64,000 bases of DNA from Dreissena polymorpha (Eukaryota > Mollusca > Bivalvia > Myida > Dreissenidae). Position 1 is the stretch's first letter. Each line of letters starts with the position of its first letter. The DNA lies in contig NC_068366.1 of the NCBI RefSeq assembly GCF_020536995.1, positions 25,604,973 through 25,668,972 of the forward strand, written 5' to 3'. This document shows positions 1-8,164 of the stretch, piece by piece. The notes under the pieces are model-generated. The model ran no database searches. It was not told the origin of the DNA and saw only the letters and a program-made list of their open reading frames with translations. Both the position numbers and the translations under genes were made by a program.

Positions 1-1007
1 AAACGTCTAGATTGAAATCCTTGCAACACATACGCAATAACTATAACTATAACCAAAGAAACAACCACAAATGTTAGTGCAATAAATAAGACCCAAAAGC
101 TGTTTATTTTGGAATCATCGTCACTCGGTGAATCCAGTCCCATACCAGGAATTCTAATCTGACACAGAGTTCGTTTTGTTGTACAATCTTCATACGAAAT
201 AGATTTTTCATTCACGTCGATATACAAGCACGTATTGTTCTCATCATATGACACTCGCGAATAGACTATCGCGTAATCGTTTAATTCGAGCGTTTCGTTC
301 AGACTGTCAATTTTGAACATCAAATTTTGAGATATTGCATTCACCTTCGGGTCGTGCGTTCTGTTAATCAGATAGTCAAAAGCGTTTTGAAACTCTTCTT
401 CTGTTTGCAGCACTGCTGGTAAGCACTGGCCATCTTCATTCACCACGAAACAAGTTTTAGGTGATGTGATCGACGCTGCTGCGTTTTCGTCAAATGAACA
501 TGTCTTGTACGCACGCGGATTGAAAGGTGACACAGTCACAAACTCTCCTCGATCCGCTTTTAACAAGGCTACGTTAGCCGTTTCGCATGAAATGCCCAAA
601 TATTTTCGTTTGAACAAATGAACGCATTGAGCAGGCCTATCTTTGTTGTTGAACAGCGCTATCTTGATAGAACCTTGGATGTTGTTTAAAATAAATTCGT
701 TGCTTACTTGAGTGAAAACCGTTTTTAGATGAATGTTTTTATGTCCAAAAATGACCACATCGTATGCATTATAGTCGGTGCTGTTTACAGTTTTACGTAC
801 ATTGACGTTCGTTGAAAACTGGTTTCCAACTTTGAACTGTTGCTCAATACTGATAAAGTAGCAAGATCCATCATATATTTTACCAATACTTTTAGTCGGA
901 TCACACACATTGCAATAACAGTTTTGTAAACCGTAAGAAGAAACGCTTTGAACTGTTGTGTCTGCGCGGACAACAATGAAAAAACACAAAATGATAAACG
1001 CCCGCAT
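1..1007 (-). CDS. Type I membrane glycoprotein, runs off window edge
   Basis: Function unknown; probably a virion or infected-cell surface glycoprotein. The frame opens at ATG 1007 and is still open at base 1, about 335 codons. Residues 1-15 (MRAFIILCFFIVVRA) are a signal peptide. The ectodomain, about residues 16-300, is Cys-rich with at least four N-glycosylation sequons (NST, NRT, NET, NNT). A hydrophobic segment of about 25 residues begins near residue 305 (FWVLFIALTFVVV...) and is followed by a short polar tail. A TATA box lies at 1056-1062, 49 bp upstream. Its 5' end was copied by the duplication that made the neighbour at 1076-1369. I do not recognise the family. Confidence 0.8.
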   Translation of the reverse strand, partial: MRAFIILCFFIVVRADTTVQSVSSYGLQNCYCNVCDPTKSIGKIYDGSCYFISIEQQFKVGNQFSTNVNVRKTVNSTDYNAYDVVIFGHKNIHLKTVFTQVSNEFILNNIQGSIKIALFNNKDRPAQCVHLFKRKYLGISCETANVALLKADRGEFVTVSPFNPRAYKTCSFDENAAASITSPKTCFVVNEDGQCLPAVLQTEEEFQNAFDYLINRTHDPKVNAISQNLMFKIDSLNETLELNDYAIVYSRVSYDENNTCLYIDVNEKSISYEDCTTKRTLCQIRIPGMGLDSPSDDDSKINSFWVLFIALTFVVVSLVIVIVIAYVLQGFQSRR

Positions 1008-1055
1008 GCTTGGCTCAGAACATCAAGAATGACAAGATCCGTTTGTTTAAGTGTG

Positions 1056-1062
1056 TTTTATA
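1056..1062 (-). promoter_or_regulatory. TATA box for the glycoprotein gene starting at 1007
   Basis: TATAAAA on the minus strand, 49-55 bp before the ATG. It nearly abuts the AATAAA that follows the upstream gene's stop, so the end signal of one gene and the promoter of the next share about 15 bp. Confidence 0.65.
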
Positions 1063-1075
1063 TTTATTTTAGTTC

Positions 1076-1369
1076 TTATGATCTTTTTATTACGTACGAC
1101 ATAAATCCTATTATTCCAAAAACGATTGCAAACACGACTAGAATGCAAAACACAACGTCGACAGATCCTTTTTCGCCATGTTCGTTAGCCTTTGTGGTTG
1201 TTGAGCCATTGGTGGTGATATTACCACTCGTTATGTTATCGATTTCACTGTAGTTCTGTTGTGTGCTAGTTTTGTTTGCAACTCTCGATGTGGTTGTTGA
1301 AGAAACGCTTTGAACTGTTGTGTTTGCGCGGACAACAATGAAAAAACACAAAATGATAAACGCCCGCAT
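1076..1369 (-). CDS. Small chimeric membrane glycoprotein (97 aa)
   Basis: Short type I membrane protein. Residues 1-15 are the same signal peptide as in the 1-1007 gene and the match runs to about residue 23 (TTVQSVSS). Residues about 24-97 match the C-terminal part of the 305-residue protein at 1426-2343: a Ser/Thr/Asn-rich stalk with NGSTTTKAN, then a transmembrane segment (VVFCILVVFAIVFGIIGF) and a basic tail. It therefore has the front of one neighbour and the back of the other, as expected from the tandem duplication covering 937-1292 and 1299-1666. It has its own TATA box at 1418-1424. The frame is whole; whether it is expressed is unknown. Confidence 0.7.
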   Translation of the reverse strand: MRAFIILCFFIVVRANTTVQSVSSTTTSRVANKTSTQQNYSEIDNITSGNITTNGSTTTKANEHGEKGSVDVVFCILVVFAIVFGIIGFMSYVIKRS

Positions 1370-1417
1370 GCTTGGCTCAGAACATCAAGAATGACAAGAT
1401 CCGTTTGTATAAGTGTG

Positions 1418-1424
1418 TTTTATA
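1418..1424 (-). promoter_or_regulatory. TATA box for the chimeric gene starting at 1369
   Basis: TATAAAA 49-55 bp before the ATG, the duplicated twin of the box at 1056-1062. AATAAA (1425-1430, minus) overlaps the stop codon of the next gene upstream. Confidence 0.6.
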
Positions 1425-1425
1425 T

Positions 1426-2343
1426 TTATTTTAGTTCCTGTGTTTTTTTTATAACGTTATACACAAATCCTATAAGTCCAAGAACGATTGCAAACACGGC
1501 TAGAATGCAAAACACAACTTCGATTATAACAAGGACAGATCCTGTTTCGCTATTTTCGTTAGCCTTTGTGGTTGTTGAGCCATTATTTGTGATATTACCA
1601 CTCGTTATGTTATGGATTTTACTGTAGTTTTGTTGTGTGCTAGTTTCGTTTGCAACTATCGATGTGCCAAGATCGCTATTTTCTTCAACCTTTGTGGTTG
1701 TTGAACCATCGCTAAGGGCATTGACAACTGATGTGTTATGTTTTTTACTTAATGTTTTAGTGGTATTTTCGTGTGCAACTCTCAGTGTTGCTTGCGTGCT
1801 TTTTTTGTTAACCTTTGTGGTTGTCGAACCATTGTTGGGGATATAAGCAAGCGTTGTGTTTTCCATTTCGCTGTTTGTGTGTGTGTCAATTTCGTTTGAA
1901 ACTGTCGATGTAACGAAATCATTATCGCTACTGCGTTTTTCGATGTCTGCAACATGATTAGATGTATTGTCTGGTACCAAGAATCGCCATAGAGAATCAG
2001 TAGCTAGCATCCTACCTATATTCGGGGTCAAAATCAAAAAGAGTTTGCCTTTGATTTGGAAACAAAACCTGTCCCTGTGATTATCAATGGTCAAATAATT
2101 GTCTTTCACGCCCAAATTTTGATTTATGACTTTTCGTATGGCCTCGAGAATATCATATTGCGTTGTGTACGTTCTCTCAGGAATATATACAATTTTGCGT
2201 AACTTTTCTAGCGCATCATCATAGGAAACGATCGAGAATTCACCATTGTATATACCCAGATCGCGCTCTGGCGATTTTTTGAAGCAGTTATCGTTACAGC
2301 TACATAGAGACACAAACAAGACAAATAGTATGAAGCGCAACAT
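1426..2343 (-). CDS. Type I membrane glycoprotein with mucin-like stalk (305 aa)
   Basis: Residues 1-16 (MLRFILFVLFVSLCSC) are a signal peptide. A folded-looking ectodomain covers about residues 17-130. It is followed by a Thr/Ser/Asn-rich stalk with three spaced copies of a GSTTTK motif and many N-glycosylation sequons. A transmembrane segment lies near residues 270-293 (VVFCILAVFAIVLGLIGF), followed by a short basic tail. A TATA box is at 2387-2393, 44 bp upstream, and AATAAA overlaps the stop. The imperfect stalk repeats suggest growth by internal duplication, common in glycan-rich viral surface proteins. Family not recognised; the role is inferred from topology only. Confidence 0.8.
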   Translation of the reverse strand: MLRFILFVLFVSLCSCNDNCFKKSPERDLGIYNGEFSIVSYDDALEKLRKIVYIPERTYTTQYDILEAIRKVINQNLGVKDNYLTIDNHRDRFCFQIKGKLFLILTPNIGRMLATDSLWRFLVPDNTSNHVADIEKRSSDNDFVTSTVSNEIDTHTNSEMENTTLAYIPNNGSTTTKVNKKSTQATLRVAHENTTKTLSKKHNTSVVNALSDGSTTTKVEENSDLGTSIVANETSTQQNYSKIHNITSGNITNNGSTTTKANENSETGSVLVIIEVVFCILAVFAIVLGLIGFVYNVIKKTQELK

Positions 2344-2386
2344 AGCTGGTTTTTATTTCATTCATCTAACAAAACACATGTAATAG

Positions 2387-2393
2387 CTATATA
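2387..2393 (-). promoter_or_regulatory. TATA box for the gene starting at 2343
   Basis: TATATAG on the minus strand, 44-50 bp before the ATG. An AATAAA at 2352-2357 (minus), between this box and the start codon, probably ends the transcript of the 445-codon gene upstream. Confidence 0.55.
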
Positions 2394-2416
2394 ACAAAAA
2401 ATTTGCACACAACAGA

Positions 2417-3754
2417 CTACAACACAAAATCTGCAGGAATGTACAAAACGAGGCCGTTTGTCAGCAATTCCTTCGACACACAAAATGCGACAAAGTTCGG
2501 TTGGATGTGAATGTTGGGAATGCATGTTCTAACCGCTTGAGAGAGCATATCTTCGTGTTCTTCGTTTTGACACTGATTGATGAAATAAACTTTACATGGG
2601 TCTTCTTCGGGCAACATATCGCTTACGGGCATCGGGTTTTCTTGTACCTCTTGTTCTGGGGTGAACGTTTCCACGATTTCTTCTTTCACGACTGCCAAAT
2701 CGACCGGCATACTGATTATCTCGTTTTGCTCCGAACACGCCTTCTTATCAGAACAAGGCAAGTCATTTGTTTTGCAAATTTTGCAAAGCATCTTTTTGGG
2801 GAGACTGGACTGATCCTTTGAATGTTCAGCAAATTTGCGTTTGCGATTAGGAATAGCATTGACTAGTCTACCTTTTCCCCCATCGATCAGCTCCGTTTCA
2901 ATGTGAAGACTGTTGATGTGCTTGCGGTACAAAGGATGCATCACAAACAAAACCTCTAACGCCTGACACAAATTTGTATTTGGATATCCATATTTTGGTT
3001 GCAGTGAGTATACGTTAGCATTCATCTCTCTCATTTCGATGCCAGTTTGCAACGCTTCGTATATTTCACCACAGCTTCTCACAATTTTCAGACCTATTGT
3101 GAGCTCTTTCTGTGTACTGACAAGCTGAAAGTTTTTACTCGGTAGCACTCCTTTTTTCACCAATATTTCCACGATATCATTTTCCGAACAATCGAGTAAT
3201 GTCATGACTGCTCGAAAGTAGGTGTTCAGCTTCAATCGTATCTGTGTCCTTTCCAAAGATAGGCAAGTGGATTTCACCGAATAGACTTTGCTAAACTCCT
3301 CGATTCCGTGCAACTCCAACACTGGTATTATGCATATCGGCAGTCTGTAGTTTAACGTGGGATTCGACTGCATGTATCTACCCTTCTTTATGCGCTCGTT
3401 TAGAGTTGCGAAATGTTCTGGTACTAATGTTTTCAATATTTTGAAGTAGCACATATCAATCTTTTCATCGGCAACAGAAAACATCAAGTCAACATATCGT
3501 TCAAACGCAGCTAGTGTCGGTTCATCGAGAAACACATGGTCCAGCGTTGGCTTGTAGTTCAAGTAGTCATACGGACTGTTAGTTATCGACGTAAAACGCA
3601 GTCCCTCGACATCTGTGAAAGGACATGTAACGCTAAACATGTACTTCTTCTGGTGACCATTCGCATTGAAATTTCTTTTCTCACGAATGAATTTTTCGCA
3701 CAATGTTTGGACCGACATGTTGTCGCTTCTGTTGTCAGATTGTAAATGAGACAC
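2417..3754 (-). CDS. Unknown protein, 445 aa, possible nuclear protein
   Basis: Not recognised. Long whole frame with no signal peptide or membrane segment. The N-terminal two thirds looks globular. Near the middle is a basic patch (NRKRKF) that could be a nuclear localisation signal, followed by a short Cys cluster (CKICK...C...C) that could bind zinc. The C-terminal third is acidic and Pro/Glu-rich, ending in a hydrophobic stretch. The TATA box at 3773-3780 lies only about 20 bp before the first ATG, so transcription probably starts near that ATG. The Met at codon 13 (ATG at 3718), 55 bp from the box, is then the more likely start. It faces the 3842 gene across an 87-bp divergent intergenic region. 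Confidence 0.75.
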   Translation of the reverse strand: MSHLQSDNRSDNMSVQTLCEKFIREKRNFNANGHQKKYMFSVTCPFTDVEGLRFTSITNSPYDYLNYKPTLDHVFLDEPTLAAFERYVDLMFSVADEKIDMCYFKILKTLVPEHFATLNERIKKGRYMQSNPTLNYRLPICIIPVLELHGIEEFSKVYSVKSTCLSLERTQIRLKLNTYFRAVMTLLDCSENDIVEILVKKGVLPSKNFQLVSTQKELTIGLKIVRSCGEIYEALQTGIEMREMNANVYSLQPKYGYPNTNLCQALEVLFVMHPLYRKHINSLHIETELIDGGKGRLVNAIPNRKRKFAEHSKDQSSLPKKMLCKICKTNDLPCSDKKACSEQNEIISMPVDLAVVKEEIVETFTPEQEVQENPMPVSDMLPEEDPCKVYFINQCQNEEHEDMLSQAVRTCIPNIHIQPNFVAFCVSKELLTNGLVLYIPADFVL

Positions 3755-3772
3755 ATTCAGTTTTTGTTGCAG

Positions 3773-3780
3773 TATTTATA
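3773..3780 (-). promoter_or_regulatory. TATA box for the 445-codon gene
   Basis: TATAAATA on the minus strand. Its distance to the first ATG (about 20 bp) is out of line with the other genes; its distance to the second ATG (about 55 bp) fits them. Confidence 0.6.
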
Positions 3781-3841
3781 CAAGTCGTCGTATTACAAAT
3801 TCCATGATAAAAACCTAAATTGTTGAATTTGAATAACAGAA

Positions 3842-4576
3842 ATGGCTCGTTGCAGCGAAAGGAAAGGCGAAAGCAAATTGAATACACTCATCAAAGCAAA
3901 CCAACCCGAGTTGCTAGCTACACACATTAATCAAAACTTTGGTTTCGATTCATCGTGTTACATTGTTATCAAAGAAAAACATGTTTTGCCTGTTGATTTC
4001 ACACAAACAGACCTAGAACAAGTTGTCATTCATATATCTAAACCTGAATACATACAGTTTGTGAAGCTCAGGTTTAGTGGTTCTCAAAGCAATGGGTCTG
4101 ATTTTCTGCTTTGCGAACAAACCGATTACGAAGATAACTACGGCAATGAGGTTTATCAGTGTCACCTTTATTTTTCAAGAACATGTACCAAAGATATGGC
4201 AGCTACAAGCTATTACTTGACACAAGCCTTAAGTATGATTGGAGTACTAACATTTTCAAAGAATACGCATGACAAACTGGCTTCGTGTCTAATCAAACGT
4301 TATGGTCAAACACTCGTACCCAAATGCACTACTGATTTTTGGAACAAACAACTTGACTCATTTCGCATGAGAAGCATTCTTGAGGTCTCGCAGCAAGATG
4401 ACTCAGCGACACTTCGTGATGAAATTGAGCGTTTGGTGCAAACAAAGTACAACTTTGTTTCTTGTCAATACAATACTGCAAACAAAATTCTCAATATTCT
4501 GTACACGAACACAAGTGACAACAACTTTGGGTTAGTGGTTCTCAAACAGTCGCTGAATATAAAATGCGCTACATGA
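3842..4576 (+). CDS. Unknown protein, 244 aa
   Basis: Not recognised. A whole soluble-looking frame without signal peptide or membrane segment, with Cys residues scattered along its length. The start ATG follows AACAGAA and is the first in frame after an upstream stop. It is divergent from the 445-codon gene. The next gene's TATA box (4558-4564) lies inside the last codons of this one. The nearest AATAAA (4636-4641) lies inside the next gene's first exon, so the two transcripts probably overlap. Function cannot be inferred from what I see. Confidence 0.7.
   Translation: MARCSERKGESKLNTLIKANQPELLATHINQNFGFDSSCYIVIKEKHVLPVDFTQTDLEQVVIHISKPEYIQFVKLRFSGSQSNGSDFLLCEQTDYEDNYGNEVYQCHLYFSRTCTKDMAATSYYLTQALSMIGVLTFSKNTHDKLASCLIKRYGQTLVPKCTTDFWNKQLDSFRMRSILEVSQQDDSATLRDEIERLVQTKYNFVSCQYNTANKILNILYTNTSDNNFGLVVLKQSLNIKCAT
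4558..4564 (+). promoter_or_regulatory. TATA box for the spliced gene at 4621
   Basis: TATAAAA, 57-63 bp before the ATG, embedded in the end of the preceding coding region. Confidence 0.6.
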
Positions 4577-4620
4577 CTATTGATTCAAATCATTTTTGAT
4601 TTAAACACCAAAGCGACAAC

Positions 4621-4980
4621 ATGTCTGTACCAGCAAATAAATTTCAAGTTCCACAGACTGAGAATTGGGACTTAGAAATAAGCCAGTCCGAGATGAAAAG
4701 TAAGTTGTGTTGATAAGATATTGTGTTTTCATAGCAGTTTTTATTGTAAGCATTGTTCATTTAGTTGTTAACTTTTGCTTTTTCTGTTTCAGAAAATACC
4801 AGCATCGGGGTGGTAACTCCAAAAACGAAAACCGAAGACTGGGAAGCTGAAATTGCGGTGGCGAAACGTCCTCCATTCTTTCTCAGCGTGGGCAAAATAA
4901 CACAGCGACGTATAAACCGAATGCACCGATGCTGGACCTGTCACTGCGTGCCTGTCAATTGTCGATGTGCAAAATATTGA
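4621..4980 (+). CDS. Spliced small Cys-rich protein (88 aa, one intron)
   Basis: Exon 1 is 4621-4699 and exon 2 is 4793-4980; the 93-nt intron 4700-4792 has a GTAAGT donor and a TTTCTGTTTCAG acceptor. The unspliced frame stops soon after the donor, while the spliced frame stays open to TGA at 4978-4980. AATAAA overlaps that stop. The protein has two similar Trp/Glu motifs (NWDLEI and DWEAEI), one on each side of the junction. It ends in a tight Cys/His tail (HRCWTCHC...NCRCAKY) that could bind zinc. It is not recognised as a known family. The intron has the same type of signals as those in the 18.8-24.9 kb transcript. Confidence 0.65.
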
Positions 4981-5030
4981 ATAAACTTGTTGAAACGTTA
5001 ACATGTGTTTGTTTGTTTGGTAGAAAATGT

Positions 5031-5037
5031 TATATAG
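5031..5037 (+). promoter_or_regulatory. TATA box for the gene at 5074
   Basis: TATATAG, 37-43 bp before the ATG. Confidence 0.5.
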
Positions 5038-5073
5038 GTAGTAACTTGAAAATTGATTCTATACACCTAAACA

Positions 5074-5403
5074 ATGCTAGCCGTTGAACTCAAAGATTTG
5101 GGATTTTTTCGACATATGTTGCGTTTGAATATTGAAAAGTGGAACAAAGCTGTCGAAATGTACATCATGGATCTCTATCCAGATGTGAAGTTTACATTTT
5201 CGACGCGAGATCAATGTTGGAAAGCGACAGATACGGAAATTGTGTACTATGTCGATATTGAGGTTATTCTGATCAATCCGAAATATGATTTGTGCTGGAC
5301 ACACCAAGATCCCACAAAACGACTTCAAACCATTAATGGGATTTTGTTGAGCTCAAAAGCCAAGAGAACAAAACTCGTAACGTTTGACCAAGAGTATTTT
5401 TGA
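5074..5403 (+). CDS. Unknown small protein, 109 aa
   Basis: Not recognised. Whole soluble-looking frame, rich in aromatic and basic residues, without signal peptide or membrane segment. A TATA box lies 37 bp upstream. The TATA box of the BIR gene begins just after its stop codon. It sits between the small Cys-rich gene and the BIR gene on the same strand, but each of the three has its own TATA box, so they are probably separate transcripts. Confidence 0.65.
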   Translation: MLAVELKDLGFFRHMLRLNIEKWNKAVEMYIMDLYPDVKFTFSTRDQCWKATDTEIVYYVDIEVILINPKYDLCWTHQDPTKRLQTINGILLSSKAKRTKLVTFDQEYF

Positions 5404-5414
5404 GACAAAAAATG

Positions 5415-5421
5415 TATAAAG
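5415..5421 (+). promoter_or_regulatory. TATA box that decides the BIR start codon
   Basis: TATAAAG. It overlaps the first in-frame ATG region (5412) and sits 48-54 bp before the ATG at 5469, so the upstream ATG is unlikely to be in the mRNA. Confidence 0.6.
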
Positions 5422-5468
5422 ATGTTGAAATAACCAATTGCATGTGTAATATAATATCATATCATATC

Positions 5469-5768
5469 ATGGATGATACCGACGCTTTTTGCACGAATGA
5501 AACAAGTATGTTCATGAACAACTATATCGACAGACTGAAAACGTTTGAGCATTGGTCTCCCCAAATACAACCAAACAAATACCAGCTTGCTTCGTGCGGG
5601 TTGTACTACTTGGGACAACACGACCGTTGCAAATGTTTTCGTTGTGGCATTGTGTTGTATCATTGGAAATCTACAGACGATGCGTTCTTTGAACACCATA
5701 AACATTCACCGAATTGCCAGTTTTTGCGAATGGTGGATCCAGGAACAAGACTGTTGATAAACACATGA
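5469..5768 (+). CDS. BIR-domain (IAP-like) protein, 99 aa
   Basis: Single-BIR inhibitor-of-apoptosis-like protein. The BIR covers most of it: RLKTFEHW near the start, then LASCGLYYLGQHDRCKCF, the zinc ligands of the CFRCG knuckle, the conserved Trp after it, and EHHKHSPNCQF with the His and last Cys. No RING or other domain follows, so a role as a binding antagonist of caspases or of IAP antagonists is more likely than ubiquitin-ligase activity (inference from the family). The start at 5469 (MDDTDAF) is chosen because the TATA box overlaps the earlier ATG at 5412. AATAAA is at 5794-5799. Several BIR proteins are known in oyster herpesviruses. Confidence 0.85.
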   Translation: MDDTDAFCTNETSMFMNNYIDRLKTFEHWSPQIQPNKYQLASCGLYYLGQHDRCKCFRCGIVLYHWKSTDDAFFEHHKHSPNCQFLRMVDPGTRLLINT

Positions 5769-6139
5769 GTAGGTTTTGTATGATCGTGTTGTTAATAAAT
5801 ATCATGAACCGTTCAATTCGTTTTGTTCTTATTCTTGTAGTAACATATACTTATTCATGCAACTACCAAACGCAGAGTTGAAAAACAAGTACTATTGTGT
5901 GCACGAATGTTTGATTTCGCTATTGCGTTAGTTATTGATATAACCCAGTGTCGTATGTTTTCTCAAACTATATTATCCAACTCTAATCAAAGCAAATACA
6001 AACAACTATGTATATGTAGTTTCAAACGATTTTATTCTGCAACAATCAATATTTCAAACATTCAATCTTTCGCAACAACAACGTACAACAGTTTACATAG
6101 TCCACTAGATCAGCCCACATAGTCCACTCGATCAGTCCA

Positions 6140-6496
6140 TCACAGATGCAAAAGCCTCACTCCTCTGTTTTGGCCGTAACCCTGAATTTCGCCACACCAT
6201 TCGCAGCGATCGTCGATCCGCGTACATGACACACAGCTGAGGGCCTCGCATCTACGGCAAAAGTTCACCATCGAAAAAAAGTTTTTGCACCTATGACACA
6301 CAATCACTAACGTAGTGTCATAAACAGTTGGCAGCATTTCGCCCATGCTCTTAATCCATCTGTCACAAGCTGCTTTGTTGTTTCCAGCTAACGACTCATT
6401 CTCACGATGCTTATTCTGCCTCTCTAACCATGCCTGGAAACTGCCACTTTTCTCCACACTTGACATCCATTGCTCGCAAGCTTTTCTGTTACTCAT
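6140..6496 (-). CDS. Eight-cysteine zinc-finger protein, FYVE/RING-like (118 aa)
   Basis: The C-terminal half has cysteines at residues 67, 70, 80, 83, 88, 91, 98 and 101, spaced C-x2-C-x9-C-x2-C-x4-C-x2-C-x6-C-x2-C. This suits two zinc ions in a treble-clef fold. FCRRCEALSC recalls the core of FYVE fingers but lacks their double His, so lipid binding is doubtful; a RING-like role is an alternative. The N-terminal half holds two similar segments (ACEQWMSSVEK and ACDRWIKSMGE), suggesting an internal duplication. A TATA box is at 6557-6563, 61 bp upstream, and the nearest AATAAA (minus) is at 6031-6036. Specific function unknown. Confidence 0.75.
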   Translation of the reverse strand: MSNRKACEQWMSSVEKSGSFQAWLERQNKHRENESLAGNNKAACDRWIKSMGEMLPTVYDTTLVIVCHRCKNFFSMVNFCRRCEALSCVSCTRIDDRCEWCGEIQGYGQNRGVRLLHL

Positions 6497-6556
6497 TATG
6501 CGTGTTGTTCGTTCAGTTTCAAAAATCGAAATGATTCAAACACGATCAATTCGCCC

Positions 6557-6563
6557 TTTTATA
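6557..6563 (-). promoter_or_regulatory. TATA box for the eight-cysteine gene
   Basis: TATAAAA on the minus strand, 61-67 bp before the ATG at 6496. Confidence 0.6.
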
Positions 6564-8160
6564 GTATGCCGTTATTCAACTCAACAGCATAAAAACTCGA
6601 AATGCATGTCCCTTCCCCAAAACATGAAATTTCACAAAGTCGACAATCGCCCCAATTATATGTAAACAAAGTGTTTTATGTTTTCATCGACGAGTATTTT
6701 TATCAACAAGCCGAATTTTGCGGAATATGCGGTGTCATTAGTTCTAGAAAAGATAGTTTTACTTCCTGCTTGACAAAAAGTTTGTAGTTTACTTTGCTTT
6801 TTGGAAAAATACAACGTTCAAAGATATGAGTTTCATCCGAACCTTCCGAAAAATGGGTGTTGTTCTATGTACAGTATCGATACATGTATGTGAGGCATTT
6901 TCAGGCTTTCTTTCTTGGATTGAGAGTTCAAGAAACGATGAATTCTGTCAAAACATGATTACGATTACAAGTAAGTACCACCAAAATATATTTTTTTGTT
7001 TCATGATAGACAAAACCGTGTATTGTTGAAATGTCAACACATCTCAAATGTAAACAAAGAAAAATGAAGTACATGATAAATCATATTGTGTGGATTTTTG
7101 TACCAAAGTTAAATGCTCTTAACAAAAGGCGTTTTGCAATTCAGATTATTGTGACCACTTCTGTTTTGTGTTTAAGAAGGCAGTTTGGAACTTGATATGT
7201 GTTGTTTTGTTTTTTATCTGCATCAGACCTTTTTGACTGTAGGTTATTTGTAAACATCAAACTCTGCCATACAAAGTTGATTTCTACAATGAATGAACAC
7301 TTAGTATATACTTTTTACCGAGTGCTGCTAACACCGTGACTGAATATTTCATCTCATGTCATAGGTTGAACAATTTCTGACCAGAATTTACATTTTAATA
7401 TGATACTTTATGTGACAGAAAACATATGCACTAATTTGTCAGCATATTTCTATTTAGGCTTACTTTTGATATTTTTGACCATATAATGCAAAATTATCCA
7501 TTTCAAATCTCATTCGCAAGCACATTTCATGTCCCAAACTAAAAAAAAATCTATAAGCACACCAAAATACAAATTTTGCTTTTTACCAACATGTGAATTT
7601 TTGGCCACAACAATCTTTCATTCAAGTTGACACAAATATGTGTATCAACAGCAAACCCCATAGGAAGTTTGTCTTGGTTAGAGTACCTATAGTATAGATA
7701 TTTAAATATCAAGAAGCAAACCCTTCATAACAGGTTATGGTGTACAAAGTTCAAAAAAAGGTATTAACACAAAAAATGGAAAATTTGCATGTTGGTCAGT
7801 ACAGAAATTGTATTGCACTCACATATGTTATCATGTTGACTTAACAGTGTAGAATATTTCATCTTGAATCAGAATTTGAAATTGTGATACACTGTATGAA
7901 TTACAAAAGAACATGTGTTCACTTTTTTTTCAAACATTTTTCTCTCTACAAAAAAACTAACTGCATATGTTATTCTGTTTCAGGTCTTTTTTCTGATCAG
8001 TTCCCATGTAAGGTATATTTTAGAATTTTGATATAAATCCCACATAACCGGCTATGGTTGAGAATGATGCAAAAAAGGTATTTACACAAAAAGTGGAAAC
8101 TTTTGCTATTTTGCAGGCATGACAATGTCTGTTTACCAGATTTCATTCAAATACATTTTA
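6564..8160. other. AT-rich non-coding stretch
   Basis: No convincing protein-coding frame. Scattered plus-strand splice-like signals occur (donor GTAAGTACC at 6970, pyrimidine-AG near 7220 and 7983), so it may belong to a spliced non-coding transcript, but no clear exon chain can be drawn. Confidence 0.5.
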
Positions 8161-8164
8161 CAGT

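Larger units (their letters stand above)
937..1666. repeat. Tandem duplication of about 360 bp
   Basis: Copy A is about 937-1292 and copy B about 1299-1666, highly similar with one 12-bp length difference. Each copy carries the end of a glycoprotein gene, the intergenic AATAAA/TATA signals and the signal-peptide start of the next gene. Confidence 0.85.

Noticed and set aside
948-1627. Plus-strand frames beginning MNCCVCADNNEK at 948 and 1310
   Set aside because: They lie antisense over the signal-peptide regions of real minus-strand genes and repeat only because the DNA is duplicated.
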